NCBI GenBank assembly: GCA_029261875.1
Contig: JAJDAL010000014.1
Span: forward strand, 1 to 64,000
Direction: 5' to 3'
Length of the DNA stretch: 64,000 nucleotides
DNA from: Deltaproteobacteria bacterium
GTDB taxonomy: Bacteria; Myxococcota_A; UBA9160; JAJDAL01
Shown: positions 1-6,594 of the stretch, one piece after another
Layout: every line of letters starts with the position of its first letter
How positions within the stretch are numbered: the first letter of the stretch is position 1
Position numbers and translations under genes: made by a program
Notes under the pieces: model-generated
Databases searched by the model: none
What the model saw: the letters and a program-made list of their open reading frames with translations, nothing else
What the model was told of the DNA's origin: nothing

Positions 1-272
1 GGCTCCGCCCGCCGCTACCCGGAAAACCCGCAAGCGCGAAAGCGCGCGCAGTGAGGCAAAGCCGAACGAAGTCCGGCAGGCGGGCTTTGCCCGCCGATAC
101 CCGGAAAACCCGCAAGCGCGAAAGCGCGCGCAGTGAGGCAAAGCCGAACGAAGTCCGGCAGGCGGGCTTCGCCCGCCGATACCCGGAAAACCCGCAAGCG
201 CGAAAGCGCGCGCAGTGAGGCAAAGCCGAACAAAGTCCGGCAGGCGGGCTTCGCCCGCCGATACCCGGAAAA
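1..272. repeat. 82-bp tandem repeat array (partial copy, three full copies, partial copy)
   Basis: The motif ACCCGGAAAA recurs at 17, 99, 181 and 263, exactly 82 bases apart. Full units are 17-98, 99-180 and 181-262; bases 1-16 are the end of a further copy, so the array continues left of the window, and 263-272 is a truncated last copy. Units differ by few bases (for example TTTGCCC against TTCGCCC, and GAACGAAG against GAACAAAG). Each unit holds a GC-rich hairpin (GGCGGGC, 3-base loop, GCCCGCC) and a GCGC-GAAA-GCGC hairpin. The array stops two bases short of the tRNA-Pro CCA end, so it would be transcribed if the tRNA transcript reads through. No spacers differ between copies, so it is not CRISPR. 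Confidence 0.93.
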
Positions 273-274
273 GC

Positions 275-351
275 TGGTCGGGCCGGTCAGATTAGAACAG
301 ACGACCACCAGAACCCCAATCAGGTGCGCTACCAAGCTGCGCTACGGCCCG
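275..351 (-). tRNA. tRNA-Pro (anticodon GGG), CCA encoded
   Basis: On the minus strand a cloverleaf can be drawn with acceptor CGGGCCG/CGGCCCG, D-arm GCGC-AGCTTGGTA-GCGC (typical of tRNA-Pro), anticodon loop TTGGGGT giving anticodon GGG, discriminator A and an encoded CCA at 275-277. Two stem mismatches are visible: U-U in the anticodon stem (CCTGA/TCTGG) and U-U in the T stem (GTCTG/CTGAC). Position 57 of the T loop (TTCTAAT) is U where a purine is expected. It lies 30 bases after the end of the AAA+ gene, on the same strand, and directly before the tandem repeat. It is probably functional, but it is a weak member of the family and could be decaying. Confidence 0.78.
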
Positions 352-381
352 ACGCGGTGAGGGATAGCTAAGGCGGCGGAA

Positions 382-2322
382 TTACTCAAACACCACGAAT
401 CGACTGCTGGGAGAGATTTCGATCTCGCGTTCGAAGATTCGCCCGTCGGGCATTTGGGCAACGAATCGATGGGCGCCGGGAACCAGTGGAACACCCGCCA
501 AGGGGGTCTCGCCCAATTCGACGCCGTCCACGGTAATGATCGCCCAGGGCGTCGCATTGACATTGACGTCGAGGGTCGACGGCGCCACCTCTTCGACGAT
601 CTCCCCGGGGACCGATTCCGGCACGACCGCCGCAACCACGGTTTCCGGTTCCGCGGGGCGGAGCGCCGGCGCCTCCGGCGGGTCCGATTTCGGGATGTCC
701 TCGATGCGCGCCACGTCAACCGGCTCCGCATTTCGGAGTGCATCGAGGGTGCTCTGCAATGCGTCCGGTGTCGGGACCGCTGCTTCGAATTCGACGCCGC
801 CGGCTTCCGCGATTTCCGGCCTCTCCGCGATCACGGGTGAGGTCGGAACCACCTCGACCTCGGAGATCGCTTCGATCTCTGCGACTTCCTCCGCTAGCGG
901 TTCGAATTCCTGCACGGGTTCGCGCACCGGCTCCACCGCAACTTCCGGTTCCGACAAGACATCGAGCACCGGGTCTTCGGTGGGTGTCGGTTCGATTTCC
1001 TCCACCACCGGCCGGTCGACGACCACGGGCGCCGCGGCGTCGGTCGGCGTCGGCGAATCCGACAAACGCGAGGACAAGATCGGAATCAGCGCGGCAACCG
1101 CCGCGACGAACACCACCACCGCGGCGATCAAACGCGGTGACGGCGGCGCTACGCTCCGGCCGCCTCGGCCGCGGCCGCGACGCCGCTTGGGTCGGGTACG
1201 TCGCGGTACGGGATCGAACGCCGTCGGAGGCAGCTGGGGGTCCTCGTCGAAATCCGGCGTGACCCCGAAGCCGCGGGCGGGTTGGGGTTCGGACGCTTCG
1301 GGCTCGGGGTCCGGCGCAAAGAACGGATCCTGTTCTTCGGTTTCTTCGCGGTCCAAAAACGCCACTTGCGCGGGTTCATCGACGACCGGGGTTTCGGGCT
1401 CGGGGTCCGCTTCGACCCGGACTTCCTCGACTTGCGGGATCGGCTCGGGTTCGAGTTCGATCAGCGGTTCGAGTTCGATCTCGGGTTCCAGTTCCGCCAC
1501 CGGAAACGGCGGCGCCAACTCGGTTTCCGTTTCGGGTTCGGGCTCGGGTTCCAGCGTCGACTCCGCCATGGCGAGCGAGCGCGCCGTGGCTTCCGCCGCT
1601 TCCTGGCCCGAATATTCGGGTGCCTGACGCTTCAGAAAATTGGAGGCGATTTCGTTGAGACGGCGTGGGACGCCTTCGGATTCCGAATGGAAGTACGCCA
1701 CACACGCTTCGTCGAACTGCTCCTGAACCGGTTTCGGAACCCCGCCCACTTCGAGCCGGGTGTGGAGATAATTCGCGGTTTCCGCGAGGGACATGGGTTC
1801 GTTCAACTCGAGCCGCGAGACATCGGGGCCGAACGCGTCAACGGCTTCGCGCCCTTTGGCGTCGTCGATCGCTGCGACCACCAATCGCAAGGCGCCGCCG
1901 GACGCCGAAGCCAAGACCCCCATGCCGCGCGCGGTCTGGGCCGGCAACGCACTGGCGTCATCGATCAACAACAAGAGCCCCGAGCCACTCGCCCCCAAAC
2001 GAAACGCCCAATCGAGCAAGGCGGCTTCGGAGTCGTCCGCCGCCAGCTCACCAAAGGATTGCAGGGCCCAGTTGCACATCTCGGCCGCACTCAGCGCCGC
2101 ATAGGGGACGTAGACCGACCGCATTCGCGATTCGACGCGCTCGGCCAGGACGTGGAGGAGCATGGTCTTGCCGAGGCCCGGCGGTCCGAGCAACGCGACC
2201 GGTTTGGCATCGTCGCCCAGCACGCGCGCTTCCAGGGCCGCGAGGACACTGTCCGTGGAATCGCGCGCCACGTAAGCCGATGGATCTGCGGTCATCCCAA
2301 AGGGATCGTGCACATCAACCAT
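382..2322 (-). CDS. ExeA/GspA-like AAA+ membrane protein with acidic linkers and C-terminal PEGA-like domain
   Basis: 646 residues. The N-terminus (HDPFGMTADPSAY) and the ATPase core resemble the ExeA/GspA group, which helps assemble type II secretion secretins. Walker A is GPPGLGKT (46-53); Walker B reads LLLLIDD (116-122), with Asp in place of the usual catalytic Glu. Residues about 255-375 are Pro/Glu-rich. A very basic stretch then precedes one transmembrane helix at about 395-417. A second acidic, low-complexity segment follows, and the last 70 or so residues look like a PEGA domain (TPWAIITVDGVELGETPLAG). The expected topology is a cytoplasmic ATPase with a periplasmic PEGA tail. A PEGA tail instead of a peptidoglycan-binding domain is unusual for ExeA. 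It is the last gene of a three-gene operon, ten bases after the VWA lipoprotein gene. The role is unknown; the family call is firm only for the ATPase. Confidence 0.85.
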   Translation of the reverse strand: MVDVHDPFGMTADPSAYVARDSTDSVLAALEARVLGDDAKPVALLGPPGLGKTMLLHVLAERVESRMRSVYVPYAALSAAEMCNWALQSFGELAADDSEAALLDWAFRLGASGSGLLLLIDDASALPAQTARGMGVLASASGGALRLVVAAIDDAKGREAVDAFGPDVSRLELNEPMSLAETANYLHTRLEVGGVPKPVQEQFDEACVAYFHSESEGVPRRLNEIASNFLKRQAPEYSGQEAAEATARSLAMAESTLEPEPEPETETELAPPFPVAELEPEIELEPLIELEPEPIPQVEEVRVEADPEPETPVVDEPAQVAFLDREETEEQDPFFAPDPEPEASEPQPARGFGVTPDFDEDPQLPPTAFDPVPRRTRPKRRRGRGRGGRSVAPPSPRLIAAVVVFVAAVAALIPILSSRLSDSPTPTDAAAPVVVDRPVVEEIEPTPTEDPVLDVLSEPEVAVEPVREPVQEFEPLAEEVAEIEAISEVEVVPTSPVIAERPEIAEAGGVEFEAAVPTPDALQSTLDALRNAEPVDVARIEDIPKSDPPEAPALRPAEPETVVAAVVPESVPGEIVEEVAPSTLDVNVNATPWAIITVDGVELGETPLAGVPLVPGAHRFVAQMPDGRIFEREIEISPSSRFVVFE

Positions 2323-2332
2323 GGATCGGGTG

Positions 2333-3292
2333 TTAGGACTCCGGTTCGGCCGGGGGGGACGACTCGGTTCGAGGGATTGTTTCCCAGCTGGATTCCCGGA
2401 CCGCTGGGGTGAGACCCGGGAAATCGATCACGCGAACCCTCGTGCGGGTGTCGGGCAACAAAGTAAGCGGCCCCACCCGCGTCGGTGGATCCATCTCGAC
2501 GATAACGAACACCGAGCGGGGTGGCACGGACACGGGGACTCCGTTGACGACCCCGATCCCCATCAAGACCTCTCGCTCTTCGGCGCTGGACACCGCCTCG
2601 ACGCGAAAGGTGGGATAGGAGGGAGCCACCTGGGTCAGCGCCGGCGGCGGACCGGCCGCCGCGAGACCCCGGAGGCATTCCGGCAGCGGTTCGTCCCCCA
2701 GGGCAACCAAATCCAGTTCCGCGCCGTGTTGCAACAGCGCGCGTACCGCCTGGCAAATATCGCCCCCGCAATCGCTCCGAAAATCGCTCAACACCACCAC
2801 GCGCGCCGGGCTTTGTACCGATTCCTGTTCGAGGTCGCGCCGCACCCGCGTGAGCGCCCCCGCCAGGGAACCCTCCGAGAGAGGCTCGAGGGATGCCACG
2901 CGGCGGGCGATCTTGCTCGGGTCCGGCCGGGATCCCCCGTTTTGCGTGAGGCGCACGGCGGGAACACACGGAGCGCCGTTGGTGAGCCCCAAACCGTAGG
3001 TCTCGAAGCGATCGTCCTCGGCCAGGGACTCGAGCAGATTCTGCGCTCCGACCCGCGCGGCTTCGAGTCGCGAAGGCCCCGCCGGAGTGGCCGCGGTCAT
3101 GGATTCAGTCGCGTCGATGACGATGGCGATGGTGGAAACTTGCGTCTGTGGCCAGACGGGCGCCTGGGAGGCGCCACCGATGACTTCCACTGCGATCGAA
3201 GCCGGCGCTGGGGTCGGCGGGGCCAGCGCGCAACCTGCCAGCAGCCAGCAGCCGCTCGAGGCGGCGGCGACCAGCCGAATCGCCTGGCGCAT
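2333..3292 (-). CDS. VWA-domain lipoprotein
   Basis: About 319 residues, read from ATG at 3292; a GTG one codon upstream is also possible. A signal peptide ends in lipobox LLAG-C (Cys about 21), followed by a Pro/Ala linker. A von Willebrand A-like fold follows: IAIVIDATES carries a DxTxS metal site at about 60-64, and VVVLSDFRSDCGGDICQA fits the later VWA strand. The extra C-terminal region is beta-rich and unassigned. It is likely anchored to the envelope and binds a protein partner through a divalent metal. Its start overlaps the stop of the upstream gene (TGATG), and the AAA+ gene follows 10 bases later. AAA+ ATPases are often paired with VWA proteins, so these two probably work together (inference). 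Confidence 0.8.
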   Translation of the reverse strand: MRQAIRLVAAASSGCWLLAGCALAPPTPAPASIAVEVIGGASQAPVWPQTQVSTIAIVIDATESMTAATPAGPSRLEAARVGAQNLLESLAEDDRFETYGLGLTNGAPCVPAVRLTQNGGSRPDPSKIARRVASLEPLSEGSLAGALTRVRRDLEQESVQSPARVVVLSDFRSDCGGDICQAVRALLQHGAELDLVALGDEPLPECLRGLAAAGPPPALTQVAPSYPTFRVEAVSSAEEREVLMGIGVVNGVPVSVPPRSVFVIVEMDPPTRVGPLTLLPDTRTRVRVIDFPGLTPAVRESSWETIPRTESSPPAEPES

Positions 3293-4083
3293 CACAGCCC
3301 TCCCTGCGCGCGTGCGGATCGAAACACCCGCATTACTTTGGGCGAGGTCCGCATGGGATCGAGTTCCATGGCGGGATTCATCGCCAGGGCGCGGTTGAAG
3401 GTCTCGGTTGCGTCCGCGTTACGCCCCAGGGCGATCTGCGCCGTGGCGGCGAGCACGAGCGCCCGGACCCGGGTACCGGGATCCGCGTCTGCGGCCTCGA
3501 GTTGGGAATCGGCCGATCGCGCGGTTTCGAGAGCCTGCTCGAAGCGCGCCGTGCGCAGCAATTCCTCGCCGCGGTCGAGTAACCCCACGAGTGCCGAAAC
3601 GTCGGCCGGCGAGGGCTCGGGTGCCGGCGGCGGAGCGGCGGCAGCCCGCACGACAACGATCGCTTGGCGCACGCCGACGAGGGCGCTCTCGAAATCGCTC
3701 GGGGGATTCTGGCGCCGTACCCCCACCCGCCGAACCACGTCGGGCTGGTGGATTCGCAACGGCCGGGTTCGCTCGCGCCCGGCCTCGGCCGCTTCCGAAT
3801 CGGGATCCAGACACAGAACGTGGCTCCAGATCCGATGGACCTGAGCGGGATCGACCGCTTCTCCCCCTTCGGCCCAGGCGCGAAGCTCCCGGGCGCGCAA
3901 TTCGGCCCAGCGCCGCGCCATGGGGTCTTGTGTCGCACGATCGGGCAGTGGGCGAATCTCTCCGGGCCAGGGCTCGCAATCCAACGCCAGCGAAGGCTGC
4001 GCGGTCGCGGCCAAACCGACCGCGAGCACGGCGGTCGCTGTGCGCGCAATCAGAATTCCTATGCGATTTCGCATCGGCGGCAT
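3292..4083 (-). CDS. secreted protein with C-terminal TPR-like repeat
   Basis: 263 residues from ATG 4083 (MPPMRNR); ATG 4074 gives 260 and is equally possible. No clear ribosome binding site is seen for either. A signal peptide (IGILIARTATAVLAVGLAATAQPSLA) ends near the first Cys-containing mature residues (LDCEPWPGE). The middle is charged and unassigned, followed by a Pro/Ala linker. The C-terminal 110 residues are helical, with a TPR-like unit (LAATAQIALGRNADATETF) and the ending MNPAMELDPMRTSPKVMRVF, typical of periplasmic TPR proteins in PEGA-containing systems. It is the first gene of the operon with the VWA lipoprotein and AAA+ protein. The exact function is unknown. Confidence 0.7.
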   Translation of the reverse strand: MPPMRNRIGILIARTATAVLAVGLAATAQPSLALDCEPWPGEIRPLPDRATQDPMARRWAELRARELRAWAEGGEAVDPAQVHRIWSHVLCLDPDSEAAEAGRERTRPLRIHQPDVVRRVGVRRQNPPSDFESALVGVRQAIVVVRAAAAPPPAPEPSPADVSALVGLLDRGEELLRTARFEQALETARSADSQLEAADADPGTRVRALVLAATAQIALGRNADATETFNRALAMNPAMELDPMRTSPKVMRVFRSARAQGGL

Positions 4084-4170
4084 GGCGCGTAATACTAGCA
4101 GGGTGCCAACGCAACTCGCGTCCGATATCCCTGAGCGGGCGCGCCGCATCGCGCCGGAGGAGGACTTTCC

Positions 4171-4650
4171 GTGTCGACCCAGGATTCGAAGGTGCAAAAA
4201 ATCGTGGTGCGAATTCATGTGGGCGAAGATCGCATGGGCGCCACGGACGACCCGGTTTTCCTGGGTCTCCAAGGTCCCGGCGGACGCGAGTTCCGGTTGG
4301 AGTTCCGCCACGGACGCCCCCTGCGGCGCGGGGCCGATGACCAATACGTCCTCGCCTCGCCCGATGACCCGGATACCAACGTCGACCGGGCCCCGCTCAA
4401 CGACCCGACCCAACCCGGGATCGAGGCCGCAAACATTCGCGGCGTGTACATCCGCAAGGGTTTGAGCCCCATTCCCAATGTCCGCGGACACGGCGAGATG
4501 GATGACCGGGTCCAGATCCAATCGGCGGAAGTCGAAATCCACTTTCCCGAAGCGCCGAAGCCGCGGCGCTTCACGCTTGCGGGCCCGGTCTGGCTCGGCC
4601 TCGTGTGCGGCAGTCGCGTGGAGCTCGTATCCGACGACGAGGCTTCGTGA
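4171..4650 (+). CDS. hypothetical protein, PLAT-like beta-sandwich candidate
   Basis: 159 residues. GTG start, chosen because a strong ribosome binding site GGAGGAGG sits at 4156-4163 with seven bases of spacing. There is no signal peptide or membrane segment. The start (VVRIHVGEDRMGATDDPVFL then GLQGPGGREFRLEF) has the look of a PLAT/LH2-type beta sandwich, and the repeated DD/PD acidic turns could bind calcium. I cannot assign a function. It is first of three plus-strand genes and shares a GTGA overlap with the next. It is divergent from the envelope operon at 382-4083, with 87 bases between, so the two may share control. Confidence 0.7.
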   Translation: MSTQDSKVQKIVVRIHVGEDRMGATDDPVFLGLQGPGGREFRLEFRHGRPLRRGADDQYVLASPDDPDTNVDRAPLNDPTQPGIEAANIRGVYIRKGLSPIPNVRGHGEMDDRVQIQSAEVEIHFPEAPKPRRFTLAGPVWLGLVCGSRVELVSDDEAS

Positions 4651-5249
4651 TTCGTCGGGTGGCCATCGCCAGCCTCGCGCTCCTGGCAGGGCCCGCCCTC
4701 GCCGCAGAACCCAAGCCCGGCAGTTACTGCCCCCTCCCCGCAGCCGGGGAGGTTCCACAGTGTCTGTCGGGCGCTCAGACCGCCTACGCGGATTTCTTTT
4801 CGGGACTTTCCGACGGCGAGCTGACCGACGCGCAGACGTCTCAGCTCGAAACCGACCTCGCCGCCGCGGACCATCCGTCCTATGACGCACTTTCGGCGCT
4901 GACGTTCGGGTACTACCGACTCGCGCAACAAGCCGCGGAAGCGGGAGAAGACAGCGACAACGCGGCCATTGCCGCACGGCTCGAACACTGGAATCAGCTT
5001 CTCGCCCAGACCTACGAGACCCACCGGGACGCCCCGTATCGAGCGGCGGTCCGAACCGCCGCCGGTGAGCTGCGTGAACGAGCCCCCGTGCGCCTTGCGT
5101 GTCGCGATGCAGACGGTCACGCCGCGGAATGCACGTCGACCGAAGCCGTGCTCCGGGGCATGCGCGATGCGCGCGATCGGACTGGGGTGCGGGGCGCCTT
5201 GGCGCGCCTGCTGGAGCGCTTCTTCGCAAGCGACCCCGAGACGCCTTGA
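4647..5249 (+). CDS. secreted hypothetical protein
   Basis: 200 residues from GTG 4647, whose GTGA overlaps the stop of the upstream gene; this coupling and the signal peptide right after it (IRRVAIASLALLAGPALAAE) decide the start. The mature part has three spaced Cys, is helical and Ala/Glu-rich (HPSYDALSALTFGYYRLAQQ), and shows no family I recognise. It probably acts in the periplasm. It is co-translated with the PLAT-like protein before it and followed by a YIP1-type membrane protein, so the three may form one small envelope system (inference). Confidence 0.65.
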   Translation: MIRRVAIASLALLAGPALAAEPKPGSYCPLPAAGEVPQCLSGAQTAYADFFSGLSDGELTDAQTSQLETDLAAADHPSYDALSALTFGYYRLAQQAAEAGEDSDNAAIAARLEHWNQLLAQTYETHRDAPYRAAVRTAAGELRERAPVRLACRDADGHAAECTSTEAVLRGMRDARDRTGVRGALARLLERFFASDPETP

Positions 5250-5269
5250 GTCGCGCCCTTCCCCGCCGC

Positions 5270-5779
5270 ATGTGGCGCGCCGCCCGGCTCGAAGCCGACT
5301 TCTACGAAGAGGTCGAGGCCGAGCCCCGCGCCATCGTCCAGGCCACGGTCGTGGTCGTGCTCTCCAGTTTGGCTGCGGCACTGGGGACGTGGCTCGACGT
5401 TCAAGGCGGAGTCACTGCGGACGTCCGCCTGGTCGTCGCCCTCGATCTGATCGAGCCGTGGGTGGTTTGGATCGGTGGATCGTTTTTCGCGTACACGATC
5501 GGTGCGACACTTTTTCGGGGCCCGGAAACCGAGACGGATTTCCGTGAGGTCCTGCGCACGGTGGGTTTTTCATTCACCCCCGGCCTGCTCCATGTGTTCG
5601 CGTTCGTTCCACCGCCGATGTTGGGTTACGGGATCGTGTTCGTAGCCGAATTGTGGATGCTGGCGGCCGGCGTCGTCGCCATTCGGCAGGCGCTCGACTT
5701 CACCACCGTGCGCGCCATCGCGACGTTCGGAACCGCCCGCTTGATGTTGTTGCTGGTGTTGCGCGGTCTCGGAAATTAA
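5270..5779 (+). CDS. YIP1-family-like integral membrane protein
   Basis: 169 residues from ATG 5270. An alternative TTG at 5246 overlaps the preceding stop (TTGA) and would add eight residues. The N-terminus (RAARLEADFYEEVEAEPRAI) is amphipathic. Four or so hydrophobic segments follow: near VQATVVVVLSSLAAALGTWL, IEPWVVWIGGSFFAYTIGA, TPGLLHVFAFVPPPMLGYGI and ELWMLAAGVVAIRQALDF. This layout and the WVVWIGGSFFAY and AIRQALDF segments fit the YIP1 superfamily of small multi-pass proteins of unknown bacterial function. It ends 30 bases before the convergent MerR gene. Confidence 0.72.
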   Translation: MWRAARLEADFYEEVEAEPRAIVQATVVVVLSSLAAALGTWLDVQGGVTADVRLVVALDLIEPWVVWIGGSFFAYTIGATLFRGPETETDFREVLRTVGFSFTPGLLHVFAFVPPPMLGYGIVFVAELWMLAAGVVAIRQALDFTTVRAIATFGTARLMLLLVLRGLGN

Positions 5780-5809
5780 CCGCTTGCGCGGATCGGAAGT
5801 CGACCCAAC

Positions 5810-6205
5810 CTAGAGCAGCGCACGCAGACTCTCGAGTTCCTCTCGGACCCGGCGATAGTTTGCCGCGTGATCGTGCGTCGGCTCGCTGGGCTCGGCCGCA
5901 TCGGCGGCGCCGCCAATCCCGAGCTCGCGCAAGCGTTTTCGCGCCCCGGCGATCGTATATCGCTCCTGGTAGAGCAACTTCTTGATCAGCTGAATGGTTT
6001 CGATGTCGCGCTGGCGGTAGAGGCGTTGGTTGGACTTGGATTTACCCGGGGCCATCCAACGGAATTCGGATTCCCAGTAGCGCAGGACATAGGGTTTGAC
6101 TTCGGTAATGCGCGCGACTTCGCCGATGCGGTAGTAGATCTTCCCGCGTTCGCCCGCTTCGGATTTGGCGGCGGATCCCCTGCTGCCCTTCGAACGTCCG
6201 GCCAT
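5810..6205 (-). CDS. MerR-family transcriptional regulator
   Basis: 131 residues. A basic N-terminal tail (about 20 residues) precedes a winged helix of MerR type: YYRIGEVARITEVKPYVLRY then WESEF, and SNQRLYRQRDIETIQLIKKL. The rest is a short helical segment with a charged C-terminus, so no sensor domain is visible. It lies 34 bases after ihfA at the end of the thrS-pheT operon, the place where a short MerR protein is also found in other deltaproteobacterial genomes. The target genes are unknown. Confidence 0.88.
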   Translation of the reverse strand: MAGRSKGSRGSAAKSEAGERGKIYYRIGEVARITEVKPYVLRYWESEFRWMAPGKSKSNQRLYRQRDIETIQLIKKLLYQERYTIAGARKRLRELGIGGAADAAEPSEPTHDHAANYRRVREELESLRALL

Positions 6206-6239
6206 GTCGCTCCCCCATCGATGGAGGAGATACTAACGA

Positions 6240-6548
6240 TTAATCGGCGCCCTGGGATGCATCGGAGACCGGTGCTTCATTCAAAATGTTCTTGAGAACA
6301 AGACTCGGTTTGAAGGTCAGGACCCGACGCGCCGCCAAGCGAATCTCTTCACCGGTTTGCGGGTTGCGCCCCTTGCGGGCGTTCTTCTCGCGCACAACGA
6401 AGTTTCCGAATCCGGAAATCTTCACCTTCTCGCCGTCGGCGAGCGTCTCTTTGATGATCTGGAACACCGTTTCTACGAGGTCCGCCGACTCTTTCTTGGA
6501 GAAGCCTACGCGCTCATAGATGTATTCGACGATATCGGCCTTCGTCAT
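6240..6548 (-). CDS. ihfA: integration host factor subunit alpha
   Basis: 102 residues from ATG 6548, preceded by a GGGGGAG ribosome binding site; a longer reading from 6614 lacks family similarity. It starts MTKADIVEYIYERVGFSKKE and carries the DNA-intercalating beta-arm motif GRNPQTGEEI with the conserved Pro, followed by RRVLTFKPS. It bends DNA as a heterodimer with IHF-beta (not in this window) in recombination, replication and transcription control. Its place right after pheT is conserved from Enterobacteria to deltaproteobacteria. Confidence 0.96.
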   Translation of the reverse strand: MTKADIVEYIYERVGFSKKESADLVETVFQIIKETLADGEKVKISGFGNFVVREKNARKGRNPQTGEEIRLAARRVLTFKPSLVLKNILNEAPVSDASQGAD

Positions 6549-6594
6549 GCTCTTCTCCCCCAGATTGCTGCCCGGCCCGCCGAAGCTACCGGAT

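Noticed and set aside
1..272. CRISPR array
   Set aside because: The units are contiguous 82-bp repeats without unique spacers, and no cas gene is present.
3292..5271. Long N-terminal extension of the secreted TPR protein to 659 residues
   Set aside because: The extra part is antisense to the plus-strand genes at 4171-5249 and lacks any signal peptide at its start; the signal peptide sits after ATG 4074-4083.
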